Source: F22 sp963668535 (GTDB lineage Bacteria > Bacteroidota > Bacteroidia > Bacteroidales > Bacteroidaceae). Taken from it: 64,000 bases of DNA. Positions 33,266 to 42,661 of this stretch are shown here, piece after piece. The position numbers and the translations under genes are program-made. The stretch is from the NCBI GenBank assembly GCA_963668535.1, contig OY764867.1:2170001-2234000 (forward strand), given 5' to 3'. The notes beneath the pieces were generated by a model. The model ran no database searches. It was not told the origin of the DNA and saw nothing but the letters and a program-made list of their open reading frames with translations. Positions within the stretch are counted from its first letter, which is position 1; every line of letters starts with the position of its first letter.

Positions 33266-34930
33266 TTATTTGGTTGCGTTTTCTAGTTTCTTCATAATAG
33301 AGAAGATAAAGATAGCTGACACTAGACATAGGGCAATCAATATAGCCCATACTGACCATAATGGCAAACCACTTTCCCAAAGCCATCCAGGTACACCAGT
33401 TAACCAGTTACCGATTGCGGTAGCTACAAACCATAGTCCCATCATCATACCTTTGTATTTTGGAGGAGCCACTTTGGATACAAAGCTAATGCCCATAGGA
33501 GATAATAACAATTCAGCGAAAGTTAGTATCAAGTAAGTCGAAATCAACCAGTTTGTAGAGACCAAATCTGTTTCTTGCATAGGTACTGTTTCTAAAGTTG
33601 CAGGACTAGGAAGACTGAATGAACAAGTAGCTAGTACAATGAAACCAAGAGCGGCAACAAGCATACCCATACCAATTTTGCGGGGTGCTGATGGCTCTTT
33701 GCCTTTCGCTGCTAGTGATTGGAATAACAATAGCGAGAATGGAGTTAAGGCCACTACAAAGAATGGGTTGAATTGTTGGAATGTTTGTGGAAGCACATCA
33801 ACTGATTCTGGTAAACCGAAATAGATCGATGAAATACCAGCTATAGCAGCTACAGATACAATACCTGAAATGATTTTAGTGCGTCCTTCTTTCGTTTGGA
33901 AGAAACTAACTGCTGAGTAAATTAAAACAACAGCTAAGGCCAAAATCCAGACGCTGAAACCTAGACGGTCAGCACCTTCTACGGCACGGGCTGTATAGTC
34001 ACGAGCAAAGAATGTCATGGTTAAACCATTTTGGTGGAAGGCCATCCAGAAGAAGATAACTACAGCAAATACAAGCATCAACGCTGTGATACGTGCACGA
34101 GTTTGTTGAGGAGTCAATTCGACCACTGGCTCATTGGATGTAGTGTCCTCCGTTTTTTTGACATTGCTATGTGCAAATGTCGGTTTGAATATCATATAAA
34201 TGGCCATGGATACAATCAGTGAGATACATGCTACACCGAAACCATAGTTGTAGGCACCAGAAAGGATATCAATATATTTATGCCCGAATGCTTCTAAGCT
34301 ACCTGTAAAACCTTGAGCAGCTTGAAGGTTGACCAATGCTTCGCGGCCAGCTTCTGTCAATGTACCATTAAAGAGTTTGTGAGCTAAATCAGGAATTGCT
34401 GCATTGTATGTAAAGCCATGTCCTTTTAATACGTAGTTGGTAATCCATGTCGCTGTTCCAGGAGCGAATAATGCACCGATATTAATTGCCATATAGAAAA
34501 GACTAAAAGCCGAATCACGTTTGTTTTGTAGAGCTGGCTTGTCGTATAAGTTGCCGACCATGACTTGGAGGTTCCCCTTGAAGAGACCTGTACCTATAGA
34601 TATCGCCAGTAAAGCTCCATACATCATGTATTCACTGATACTTGCATCCACTGGGAAAGCTAGTAACAAATATCCACAGAACATGACGATAATACCTGTG
34701 GTAACCATCTTGCCGTAACCAAATTTATCGGCTAGGATACCACCAATAAGTGGCATAAAATATACAGCAGCTAAAAACGCACTGTAAATGGATGATGAGG
34801 TAGCTGCATTAAAACCAAATTTAGCTTGGATATACAGCACAAAAATGGCAAGCATGGTATAATACCCAAAGCGCTCACCTGTGTTTGCTAAGGCTAGGGC
34901 ATATAATCCCTTAGGTTGTCCTTTGAACAT
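33266..34930 (-). CDS. POT/PTR-family proton-coupled oligopeptide transporter
   Basis: 554 residues, 12-14 membrane segments of the major facilitator fold. The N-terminal motif reads NTGERFGYYTMLAIF: the family's ExxERFxYY is altered, with Asn in place of the first Glu. Conserved FLAAVYFMPLIGGILADKFGYGK and FSLFYMAINIGALFAP (PTR2 signature) are intact. A central hydrophilic stretch (about 255-275, KPTFAHSNVKKTEDTTSN) marks the insertion between the halves. It imports di- and tripeptides with protons. The changed ExxER may alter proton coupling. A wider C-terminal set of helices includes VLPQTFQQFNPFFVVALTP and LSPMGISFVSKVAPPKYKG, a conserved POT box. Confidence 0.9.
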   Translation of the reverse strand: MFKGQPKGLYALALANTGERFGYYTMLAIFVLYIQAKFGFNAATSSSIYSAFLAAVYFMPLIGGILADKFGYGKMVTTGIIVMFCGYLLLAFPVDASISEYMMYGALLAISIGTGLFKGNLQVMVGNLYDKPALQNKRDSAFSLFYMAINIGALFAPGTATWITNYVLKGHGFTYNAAIPDLAHKLFNGTLTEAGREALVNLQAAQGFTGSLEAFGHKYIDILSGAYNYGFGVACISLIVSMAIYMIFKPTFAHSNVKKTEDTTSNEPVVELTPQQTRARITALMLVFAVVIFFWMAFHQNGLTMTFFARDYTARAVEGADRLGFSVWILALAVVLIYSAVSFFQTKEGRTKIISGIVSVAAIAGISSIYFGLPESVDVLPQTFQQFNPFFVVALTPFSLLLFQSLAAKGKEPSAPRKIGMGMLVAALGFIVLATCSFSLPSPATLETVPMQETDLVSTNWLISTYLILTFAELLLSPMGISFVSKVAPPKYKGMMMGLWFVATAIGNWLTGVPGWLWESGLPLWSVWAILIALCLVSAIFIFSIMKKLENATK

Positions 34931-34993
34931 AGTATAACAGTTTAGATTAATAGTTTAATAGTCAGCACAAATGTACGCATATTCTAGTAAAAA

Positions 34994-35479
34994 TCAATCA
35001 AAAAGTGCTACCAAATCAGCATGTGCCATGTTTTTAAGATCCTGTGGAGCAATTTTAAGTTGCAACCCTCTTTGTCCAGCGCTGACAAAGATATACTCAA
35101 AGTCCATGCAGGTGGGATGTATGTAGGTAGGAAATGGTTTCTTCATACCAATAGGGGAGCAAGCTCCACGGATGTATCCTGTCAATCCTAATAGAGACTT
35201 CATCGGGATTAAATCGCATTTTTTATTTCCTGATGCTTTGGCGGCCATTTTTAGATTGACCTCAGCTTTGGCAGGAATGACACATACGAAGTGTCCTGTC
35301 TTGTCGCCTAGTAAAACAAGGGTTTTGAAGACTTGTTCTACATCTTGATTTAATTGGGCAGCCACATGCGTTGCAGTCAGATCACTTTCATCCACTTCGT
35401 AGGATACAAGCGTATAATCCACATTGGCTGCATCACACAGGCGGGCTACATTTGTTTTATGTATCTTATTTTTTTTCAT
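34994..35479 (-). CDS. ybaK: Cys-tRNA(Pro)/Cys-tRNA(Cys) deacylase YbaK
   Basis: 161 residues, the normal YbaK/EbsC length. Family residues are visible: KTLVLLGDKTGHFVCVIPAKAEVNLKMAAKA with the catalytic-site Lys, and GLTGYIRGACSPIGMKKPFPTYI with the conserved GxxSPxGxKK. It clears mischarged Cys-tRNA(Pro) in translation quality control. Its ATG overlaps the uvrA stop in TAATG, so it is translated right after uvrA; the two are not functionally related in the literature I know, so the coupling is probably only an operon matter. Confidence 0.93.
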   Translation of the reverse strand: MKKNKIHKTNVARLCDAANVDYTLVSYEVDESDLTATHVAAQLNQDVEQVFKTLVLLGDKTGHFVCVIPAKAEVNLKMAAKASGNKKCDLIPMKSLLGLTGYIRGACSPIGMKKPFPTYIHPTCMDFEYIFVSAGQRGLQLKIAPQDLKNMAHADLVALFD

Positions 35480-38403
35480 TAATCCTCTTTCTTTTTACGA
35501 AGAGATACAAAACGTTGCTTCTTCTCGTCTTTTAGGGCCTGTAGACGAGTGTCCATTTGGGCTTTTGTTTCTGCTTTCACAGGCTTGAATCGACTGAGCT
35601 CTTCTTTCAAAAATGAAGCTGTGTAGCTTTTTGTGTTTTGAGCAATCTCTTCGGGAGTACCTGTGGCAATGACTTGTCCTCCAGCTTGTCCTCCTTCGGG
35701 ACCTACGTCGATGATATAATCGGCAATACGAATGACATCTAGATTGTGTTCAATGACGAGTACTGTATTGCCTGCTTCAACCAATCGACGTAAGACATCG
35801 ACCAAAATACGTATATCTTCAAAATGCAACCCAGTCGTTGGCTCGTCCAATATATATAAGGTATTCCCTGTATCTTTACGGCTCAACTCTGTGGCTAGTT
35901 TGATACGTTGTGATTCTCCACCGGAAAGAGTGGTGCTATTTTGGCCGAGTTTGATATAGCCTAGTCCCACTTCTTGAATCATCTTGATCTTATGGGCAAT
36001 GCTAGGTATATGTTCGAAAAAGTCGACCGCTTCGTTCACACTCATCTCTAGAACGTCACCTATCGATTTGCCTTTGTAGCGTACTTCCATGGTTTCACGG
36101 TTGTATCGTAAGCCATTGCATACATGGCACGGCACATGCACATCGGGCAAGAAGTTCATTTCAACAACTCGGTACCCCAGTCCTTTGCATTCTTCACAAC
36201 GCCCTTTGCCCACATTATATGAGAATCGGCCCTTGGTATATGCACGGATTTTGGCTTCTGGAAGAGATACGAAAAGGGTACGGATATCGTCAAATACGCC
36301 CGTGTATGTGGCGGGTGTGGAACGAGATGAACGACCAATAGGAGATTGATCTACGGTAATCACTTTATCAATATTTTCGATGCCTTCTATACGATCATAT
36401 GGTAGAGGATCTTTCAGACTGTGATTGTAGTGTTTCGACAGAATAGGTTGCAAGGTACCGTTGACAAGCGTCGACTTTCCGCTACCTGATACACCAGTAA
36501 CGCAGAGAAACAATCCCAGTGGAATGTCTACATCAATGTGCTTGAGGTTGTTTCCGCTAGCACCTAGTAAACTGATTTTTGTACCATCCCCCAAACTGCG
36601 TTGAGCTGGCATAGGTATCTCCATCTTTCCATTGAGGTACTGGGCAGTCATCGTGTCTGTGTGTAGCATATCTTGTGGTGTGCCCATATAGACAAGCTCT
36701 CCACCATGACGACCAGCTTTGGGACCTAGGTCTAAGATCCAATCTGCGGATAGCATCATATCTTTATCATGTTCTACCACAATGATACTATTGCCTGCAT
36801 CGCGCAATTGCTCCAAAGAACGAATGAGGCGTATATTGTCTCTTTGGTGTAATCCAATACTTGGTTCATCTAGTATATACAGTACATTGACTAGTTGCGA
36901 ACCCACTTGTGTGGCAAGACGAATACGCTGACTTTCCCCACCAGACAAGGTACGTGAGGTGCGGTTTAAGGATAAATAGCCTACTCCTACATCTAGCAAG
37001 AAGCTCAAACGGGTGGTGATTTCTTTGATGATCTCGTGGGCGATAAGTTGCTGTCGATTACTTAATCGTTCTTCTACATGACTCAACCAGTAATGCAAAG
37101 TGATGACGTCCATTTGGGAGAGGTCAGCAATGTTCTTATCGTCAATAAAATAGTGCAAGGCTACTTTATTGAGTCTTTTACCTTGACATTCAGGACAGAT
37201 ACTCATCTTACTGAATTGTTCAGCCCAGTTTTGTAGCTTCTTAGGTGCATCCTCCGTAATTTGATCTTGGATATATTTGGCTACACCATCATATTCTGTA
37301 TACAGTTCTTTGCCCGTATTGGGGTTGGTTACTTTGATGCGTTCAGAAGAGCCGTAGATAATTTCTTCTATCAAATCATCTGGGAAATTTTCAATAGGAG
37401 TGTTTAAATCGGCATCGTATGGTGCTAGCAAACTGGCTATTTGTAGCATGATAAAGCTCTTGGTCTTTCCCAAGGGAGCAATACCGCCTTGGGCAATGCT
37501 CAATCGACGATCAGGAATCACTAAGTCGACATCAACTTGATTGATTTCTCCTAGTCCTTTACATTTGGGACAATAGCCCTTGGGACTATTGAATGAAAAG
37601 CTATGAGGGGCAGGTACATCGTATGCCAATCCAGTGACAGGACACATCAAGCGTTTACTAAAGCGACGCATTAATTCACTCGATGCATCCAATACAAAGA
37701 CCAAGCCTTCACCGATCTTGAGCGCCTTTTGGACACTCTCGCGAACGCGTGTATAATCTTCGTTGTGGCAGACCAATTTATCAACAACCACTTCAACATC
37801 GTGGTTCTTGTATCGATCCAATTTCATCCCAAAGATAATATCTCGTATCTCTCCGTCTGCACGAACTTGCAAATACCCTTTACGGCGTACCGACTCAAAA
37901 AGATCTCTGTAATGACCTTTACGGCCCATGACTACAGGAGCTAGTAGGTAGATACGTTTCCCTTGGTATTGTTCGATAATCATATCAATGATCTGATCTT
38001 CTGTATATTTGACCATGGGTTCGCCAGAGAGATAGCTGACGGGTTGTCCAGCTCTAGCATATAGCAAGCGCAGGTAGTCATACACTTCGGTTATGGTACC
38101 TACTGTGGAACGTGGATTGCGATTGGTCGTTTTTTGTTCGATAGAAATAACTGGAGATAGTCCTGTGATTTGGTCGACATCGGGCTTCTCCATATTACCC
38201 AACATATTGCGGGCATATGCAGAAAATGTTTCGATATATCGACGCTGGCCTTCGGCAAATATAGTGTCGAAGGCTAGTGAAGATTTTCCACTACCACTCA
38301 GTCCAGTCACTACAGTCAATGCGTCACGTGGTATAGTAACGTCAATATTCTTTAGATTGTGCACGCGGGCACCTATTACTTCTATTTTTTCGTTCTCTTG
38401 CAT
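35479..38403 (-). CDS. uvrA: Excinuclease ABC subunit A (UvrA)
   Basis: 974 residues, with an extended basic C-terminal tail (about 940-974, rich in Lys/Arg). Both ABC cassettes are intact: VTGLSGSGKSSLAFDTIFAEG and VTGVSGSGKSTLVNGTL (Walker A), LSGGESQRIRLATQVG and LSGGESQRIKLATEL (signatures), and YILDEPSIGLHQRD and YILDEPTTGLHFEDI (Walker B). Two zinc modules show CPKCKGLG and CEECKGLG...CHVCNG. It detects lesions in nucleotide excision repair with UvrB. ybaK follows in the same message. Confidence 0.98.
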   Translation of the reverse strand: MQENEKIEVIGARVHNLKNIDVTIPRDALTVVTGLSGSGKSSLAFDTIFAEGQRRYIETFSAYARNMLGNMEKPDVDQITGLSPVISIEQKTTNRNPRSTVGTITEVYDYLRLLYARAGQPVSYLSGEPMVKYTEDQIIDMIIEQYQGKRIYLLAPVVMGRKGHYRDLFESVRRKGYLQVRADGEIRDIIFGMKLDRYKNHDVEVVVDKLVCHNEDYTRVRESVQKALKIGEGLVFVLDASSELMRRFSKRLMCPVTGLAYDVPAPHSFSFNSPKGYCPKCKGLGEINQVDVDLVIPDRRLSIAQGGIAPLGKTKSFIMLQIASLLAPYDADLNTPIENFPDDLIEEIIYGSSERIKVTNPNTGKELYTEYDGVAKYIQDQITEDAPKKLQNWAEQFSKMSICPECQGKRLNKVALHYFIDDKNIADLSQMDVITLHYWLSHVEERLSNRQQLIAHEIIKEITTRLSFLLDVGVGYLSLNRTSRTLSGGESQRIRLATQVGSQLVNVLYILDEPSIGLHQRDNIRLIRSLEQLRDAGNSIIVVEHDKDMMLSADWILDLGPKAGRHGGELVYMGTPQDMLHTDTMTAQYLNGKMEIPMPAQRSLGDGTKISLLGASGNNLKHIDVDIPLGLFLCVTGVSGSGKSTLVNGTLQPILSKHYNHSLKDPLPYDRIEGIENIDKVITVDQSPIGRSSRSTPATYTGVFDDIRTLFVSLPEAKIRAYTKGRFSYNVGKGRCEECKGLGYRVVEMNFLPDVHVPCHVCNGLRYNRETMEVRYKGKSIGDVLEMSVNEAVDFFEHIPSIAHKIKMIQEVGLGYIKLGQNSTTLSGGESQRIKLATELSRKDTGNTLYILDEPTTGLHFEDIRILVDVLRRLVEAGNTVLVIEHNLDVIRIADYIIDVGPEGGQAGGQVIATGTPEEIAQNTKSYTASFLKEELSRFKPVKAETKAQMDTRLQALKDEKKQRFVSLRKKKED

Positions 38404-38465
38404 CCTAAACAGTCTACAGGTTAAACCTATTCATATGATTGTTTGCACAGCTAGTAAATTATTTC

Positions 38466-38473
38466 TACCTTTG
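38466..38473 (+). promoter_or_regulatory. Promoter -7 box (TACCTTTG) for the LysM gene
   Basis: Exact TAnnTTTG, so transcription should start near 38479. This lies downstream of every in-frame ATG of the LysM gene, which forces a non-ATG start. Confidence 0.55.
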
Positions 38474-38557
38474 CCATGCATTCTTGCAAAGATAGGATTT
38501 TATTTCTGTCTCAGAAAGGGATGTGTCAAGTTTAATTCTGATAAATTGCTAATAAGT

Positions 38558-40186
38558 TTGAAACCAACCATCTTTAAGCTTTGGGTCTGTTTCGCTTTCG
38601 TTTTTCTACTGGGGGTGCCTGTTTTGGCACAGCGTGCTGATGCAGTGCGTCATACAGTCGAAAAAGGACAGACTCTTTATGCACTGTCACGCATATATAA
38701 AGTGAGCGTAGCGGATATTGTTACTGCCAATCCATCCATGAATAAGGATAGTAAATTGTCCTTAGGGCAAGTGGTGGTTATTCCTGTACAAAAGCAGGCA
38801 CCATCTAAGTATGCTTTCTATACTGTAAAACCAAAAGATACATTGTATCGTTTGTCTAAACGGTACAAAACGACCGAGGATGTGCTCTATAAGCTCAATC
38901 CTGGGCTTCATTCTTCTTCCTTACAGATCGGTCAAGTCATTCGTGTGCCTAAACAAGAGGTGCACAAGGTGTCTGAAGAGGAAACGATGATTATGCTTTC
39001 TAATGAACGTCGTGAGCAAATGGCTGCTTTGAAAGCACAAGATGAAGCAGCACGTCGTTTGGAGGATTTACGCAAGAAGAAATCAATTCCTATGCCTGCC
39101 AATCATCTTAAAGTTGGGGTGATGTTGCCTTTTATGTTGGAAAATGGACAGTATAGATCAGCCCTTGCTCAGCGCATGCGTGAGTATTATGAAGGGTTGT
39201 TGTTGGCTGTTGATAGTCTACGTAATGAAGGCACGAGTATCGAACTGTATGCTTATGACACTGGAGGCAGTGATCAGTTGATTGATGATATTTTGGTGAA
39301 ACCAGAAATGCGTGATTTAGATGTCTTGTTTGGGCCTTATTATGCTAATCACATTGATATGGCTGCCGATTATACTCAAGCTCGTCATATCACTATGGTG
39401 GTTCCTTTTTCGAGTAAAGATGACAAAGTGTTTAATATGACACAAATCTTTCAAGTCAATACACCTCAAAGTTATTTGTATGCTGAGGTTTATGATCATT
39501 TCAAAACTATTTTTCATGATCAACATGTCATCTTTATAGATAGTCCTAATGATGAGGTGGCTATGGAGCGTAAGAAAGGTTTTATAACTGGACTGAAAGC
39601 TGCTTGTGCTGAGGCCAATATCCGTGTCACTCAATGTGCGCCTGAAGAAGAAGCTTTGTTGGCGGCACTAGATTCAACTGGTCGTCGAAATATCATCATT
39701 CCTACATCGGGCTCTAAAATAGCGCTTGCTACAGTTGCTCCGTTGGCAGTCGCTCTTCATCGTCAAGATCCTAAACTGAAGATTTCTACTTTTGGTTATC
39801 CTGAGTGGCAAACGTATATGCAGCAGTTTATGGATACTTTCTTTGAATTGGATACTTATTTTTATAGTTCATTTTATACCAATAATCTATTGCCTGGGCC
39901 TCGTAATTTCCAAAAGAAGTTTGCTACGGTCTATGGGCATGCTTTGGCTCAAACTTATCCGAAGTTTGGTATGCTAGGTTTTGATACGGGGTATTTCTTT
40001 ATGAAAGGTAAATCAATGTATCATGGCGATTTTCAGAAGAAGTGTAATGAGACTCCTTTCCATGAGATTCAAACGGGCTTTAAATTTCAACGTGTGACCA
40101 ATTGGGGTGGGATGATCAATAAACGTATTTTCTTTATCCATTGTACGCCTAAATTTGAGGTGCTAAAAATGGACTTTGATAATTAA
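38558..40186 (+). CDS. PBP1 and LysM peptidoglycan-binding domain protein
   Basis: 542 residues if translation starts at TTG 38558 (MKPTIFKLWVCFAFVFLLG, an ideal signal peptide ending PVLAQ); TTG 38546 is four codons earlier, and upstream ATGs lie before the promoter or inside uvrA. Two LysM repeats follow (HTVEKGQTLYALSRIYKV... and YTVKPKDTLYRLSKRYKT...; about 30-75 and 90-140 from that start), then a charged linker and a type 1 periplasmic-binding domain (VGVMLPFMLENGQ... to the end). The combination is a recurring Bacteroidota architecture of unknown substrate, anchored to peptidoglycan in the periplasm. Confidence 0.85.
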   Translation: MKPTIFKLWVCFAFVFLLGVPVLAQRADAVRHTVEKGQTLYALSRIYKVSVADIVTANPSMNKDSKLSLGQVVVIPVQKQAPSKYAFYTVKPKDTLYRLSKRYKTTEDVLYKLNPGLHSSSLQIGQVIRVPKQEVHKVSEEETMIMLSNERREQMAALKAQDEAARRLEDLRKKKSIPMPANHLKVGVMLPFMLENGQYRSALAQRMREYYEGLLLAVDSLRNEGTSIELYAYDTGGSDQLIDDILVKPEMRDLDVLFGPYYANHIDMAADYTQARHITMVVPFSSKDDKVFNMTQIFQVNTPQSYLYAEVYDHFKTIFHDQHVIFIDSPNDEVAMERKKGFITGLKAACAEANIRVTQCAPEEEALLAALDSTGRRNIIIPTSGSKIALATVAPLAVALHRQDPKLKISTFGYPEWQTYMQQFMDTFFELDTYFYSSFYTNNLLPGPRNFQKKFATVYGHALAQTYPKFGMLGFDTGYFFMKGKSMYHGDFQKKCNETPFHEIQTGFKFQRVTNWGGMINKRIFFIHCTPKFEVLKMDFDN

Positions 40187-40200
40187 TATTCGAGGATACA

Positions 40201-40890
40201 ATGAAAAAATACACGATATATGTAGGGGTTGTGTTAGCCTTACTTTTTGCTGGTGTTTCATCGGCTCACGCTCAGGTCGGTAAACCGCTAAACCTATGGG
40301 CTGCTGGTATCAATGTGGGGTTAAATAGAAATAATATGGAATTTCAGCCTGAAATAAAAACGGGCAATTTCAGCAAGATGCACTTTGGTCTGACTGGACG
40401 ATATATCCATGAGAATTATTTTTCTATGATCTCAGGTATTCAGTTGGAGTTGAATTACTCTCAACGTGGATGGGCTGAAAAGTTTGACGGTGATGGCGAT
40501 ATGCGAAGTTATAGCCATACGTTGAATTATATTGAAGTACCTTTACTTGCTCACTTGGGATTTGGGCATGAAACGGGCAATCAGTTTTTTCTACACCTAG
40601 GACCACAATTTGGCTTTCTTGTCAGTGAGAGTTCTGATTTTGGTGGTGAAGGATGGACCGATGATTTAAAAGATAGTGATAACTACCGTGAAAAGGTGGA
40701 TAATACATTCAATTATGGTATCGTTGGTGGAGCTGGTGTCGAACTTAAAACAAAGATGGGACATTTCCTTTTAGAAGGCCGTTACTACTATTCTTTGGCT
40801 GATATATACAGTAATGCTAAGAAAGAGTATTTTGATCGCTCTGCACCAACTACTGTAGAAATCACTTGTACATATTTAATAGATTTGTAG
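40201..40890 (+). CDS. Porin-like outer-membrane beta-barrel protein
   Basis: 229 residues. A signal peptide (ending SSAHAQV, cleavage near residue 25) is followed by alternating Tyr/Phe-rich strands typical of an OMP_b-brl family eight-strand barrel; it ends in a strand with TYLIDL. Such small barrels (PorT/OmpX-like) are abundant and of unknown role. It follows the LysM gene by 14 nt, so they are co-transcribed, and both probably act in envelope maintenance. A strong terminator at 40918-40957 ends the unit. Confidence 0.8.
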   Translation: MKKYTIYVGVVLALLFAGVSSAHAQVGKPLNLWAAGINVGLNRNNMEFQPEIKTGNFSKMHFGLTGRYIHENYFSMISGIQLELNYSQRGWAEKFDGDGDMRSYSHTLNYIEVPLLAHLGFGHETGNQFFLHLGPQFGFLVSESSDFGGEGWTDDLKDSDNYREKVDNTFNYGIVGGAGVELKTKMGHFLLEGRYYYSLADIYSNAKKEYFDRSAPTTVEITCTYLIDL

Positions 40891-40917
40891 AACCTATACT
40901 TACACTTAATTATACTA

Positions 40918-40957
40918 GAGGGGCTATGTTGACACGTCAACATAGCCCCTCGTTTTA
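40918..40957 (+). terminator. Terminator of the LysM/porin unit
   Basis: A 16-bp perfect stem (40918-40933 and 40936-40951) with a 2-nt loop, followed by GTTTTA. The intron remnant starts directly after the T-run. Confidence 0.85.
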
Positions 40958-41846
40958 GTTCGCCCAGCATGGGCTGTTTACTCTAGGGTGTAAGTCCCGA
41001 GCACGCCTTAATAGCAGGAAGTGTTAGCTAATGGCAATGGTGTCCATCGCGAGGTGGAATCAGAAGGAAGCCTAATGGCAAAATCTTGGTGTGACGTACA
41101 GAAACCGAATATAAGGCTAAGGAGGTAGGATGAGTCTGCCTAACAAGACAAAGTCCCATGCTATTCGGATACCTCATAGTAAATTCGGCACATATATGAG
41201 ATAGCACTACGCATCGCTAGTTCGATTACAAAGTTCGTGGAAGATACGCTTTATCTGCGTGTCAATAGAGAGAAAACAGTCGCCTGTTACATCAAACGGG
41301 TGAAATACCTCGGCTACTCCTTTTATATCTATAAAGGAAAATGTCGATTTCGCCTACACCCTAGCAGTGCGAGGAAGTTGAAGGATAGACGCAAGAAACT
41401 GACTTCACGTAGTAATGGGTGGGGGTATGAGAAACGCAAAGTCCAATTAGCATGGTTTATCAGAGGGTGGGTTAACTACTATAAACTTGCCGATATGAAG
41501 AATCTGCTAGTCGATATAGATGGGTGGTTAAGACGCAGGTTGCGTATGTGTATATGGAAGAACTGGAAACGTGTAAAGACGCGCTTTTATAATTTGCAGA
41601 AGTGTGGTGTGTCTCGTAATCAAGCTTGGCAATGGGCAAATACAAGAAAAGCCTATTGGAGTACAGCTAAGAGTCATATATTACAACGTGCAATCACTTC
41701 TGATGCGCTGCGTAAAGCAGGCTATATGTGCCTAATGGATTATTACGTCAAAGTGTATCGTAAATAGGAAACCGCCACGTGCCGACCGGCATGCGTGGTG
41801 GTGTGAGAGGTCGGAGTGGGAACTAATCCCACTCCTCCTACTCGAT
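40958..41846 (+). mobile_element. Decayed class C-type group II intron
   Basis: The 5' end reads GTTCGCCCAGCATGGGC (class C introns usually begin GTGCG/GTGTG followed by CCC(A/G)GCATGGG), then domain I segments such as CTCTAGGGTGTAAGTCCCG, AAGTGTTAGC, GGTGTCC and GGAATCAGAAGGAAGC, in the order of the Oceanobacillus class C intron. The 3' end has domain V (ACCGCCACG...GGTGGTGTGAGAGG, about 41770-41812) and domain VI ending ACTCGAT. Between about 41215 and 41225 a large internal piece is missing: domains II-III and the reverse transcriptase half of the encoded protein. Insertion straight after a terminator stem is the known class C target choice. It cannot splice or move by itself. Confidence 0.85.
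41223..41767 (+). pseudogene. Group II intron maturase, C-terminal fragment
   Basis: The open frame preserves the last part of the intron-encoded protein: the end of the palm/thumb region (FVEDTLYLRVNREKT), the maturase (X) domain with YLGYSFYIYKGKCRFRLHP, and WFIRGWVNYYKLADMKN, and the C-terminal SHILQRAITSDALRKAGY. The catalytic YADD of the reverse transcriptase and everything before it is gone. A start at 41237 is used by the open frame, but it has no obvious signal. It lies within the intron remnant. Confidence 0.85.
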
Positions 41847-41860
41847 TACTTGAACGTATA

Positions 41861-42562
41861 TTAGTTCTTAAGGTAATAGGTCACCGAGCTTACAACACGA
41901 ATTTTCTTGATGTATTCAGTATTGTCGTCTAGTGATCGGATAGAGAATTGTCCTTGATTAGCTGTCTTGATTTTACCCAGTGCACTATTGCTGTCCTTCG
42001 CAAATTTTTCTGCAGATTGACGTGCATTCTTGGTCGCTTCTTCAATCATCTGAGGCTTGATCTTATTCAATCCTTTGTATGAGAAAGAAGGTTTATATTG
42101 GTAATTATCTGTTTTCATCAAGATACCTTTAACAAGTAATTTCTCTTGTTGCTGCATTAATTTAATGACTTTATCTACTTCAGAAGTACTTACAGTAATA
42201 ACGCTTGTACCAAAGTATCTATAAGGAGATTTGTTATCACTATAGCGATTGGCATCTCTATCTTCAAAGCTGGGGGTAGATATATAGATGTCGCTTTTTT
42301 GAATGCCACCGTCAACAAGGAAATCAACGATTTCTTTATTTTTTAATTTGACTTGTGCATACATGACACGCATGTCATTACCTACTTGTGTGTACACCAA
42401 TGGCCAAGTCACATAATCGGCTTTGACTTCTCTTTCTGCTAGTCCTTTGACATACACTACACGTTCTTTATTTACAAATTGTGCGAGCACATTGTGCATG
42501 ATCACAGTCGAGACGATTAGAGCGACTCCTACAATGAGGGCTTCTTTAATCCAATTCTTCAT
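41861..42562 (-). CDS. SIMPL-domain protein (YggE/DUF541)
   Basis: The start at 42562 (MKNWIKEALIVGVALIV) gives 233 residues: one N-terminal membrane segment, then a periplasmic SIMPL domain with VVYVKGLAEREVKADYVTWPLVY near the start and GLNKIKPQMIEEATKNARQSAEKFA near the end. The longer frame to 42703 runs through the promoter. Family members form ring-shaped oligomers in the periplasm and lower oxidative or envelope stress by an unclear mechanism. The 3' end lies 14 nt from the intron remnant. The TATCTTTG box (complement) is at 42606-42613. Confidence 0.85.
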   Translation of the reverse strand: MKNWIKEALIVGVALIVSTVIMHNVLAQFVNKERVVYVKGLAEREVKADYVTWPLVYTQVGNDMRVMYAQVKLKNKEIVDFLVDGGIQKSDIYISTPSFEDRDANRYSDNKSPYRYFGTSVITVSTSEVDKVIKLMQQQEKLLVKGILMKTDNYQYKPSFSYKGLNKIKPQMIEEATKNARQSAEKFAKDSNSALGKIKTANQGQFSIRSLDDNTEYIKKIRVVSSVTYYLKN

Positions 42563-42605
42563 AATATGAGTATTTAATGGGTTTATAATAATCAAGTGAT
42601 GCACA

Positions 42606-42634
42606 CAAAGATAGCAAAAGTTTTTGTATCTTTG
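42606..42634. promoter_or_regulatory. Overlapping divergent promoters of the YggE gene and aroA
   Basis: Two TATCTTTG boxes, on the minus strand at 42606-42613 and on the plus strand at 42627-42634, only 13 nt apart. RNA polymerase could occupy only one at a time. Confidence 0.65.
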
Positions 42635-42661
42635 TCCCGATAAAAAGAATTGTTGAAGCGT

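Noticed and set aside
38093..38557. The long upstream extension of the LysM gene
   Set aside because: It overlaps uvrA antisense and lies before the promoter box; its translation has no domain or signal features.
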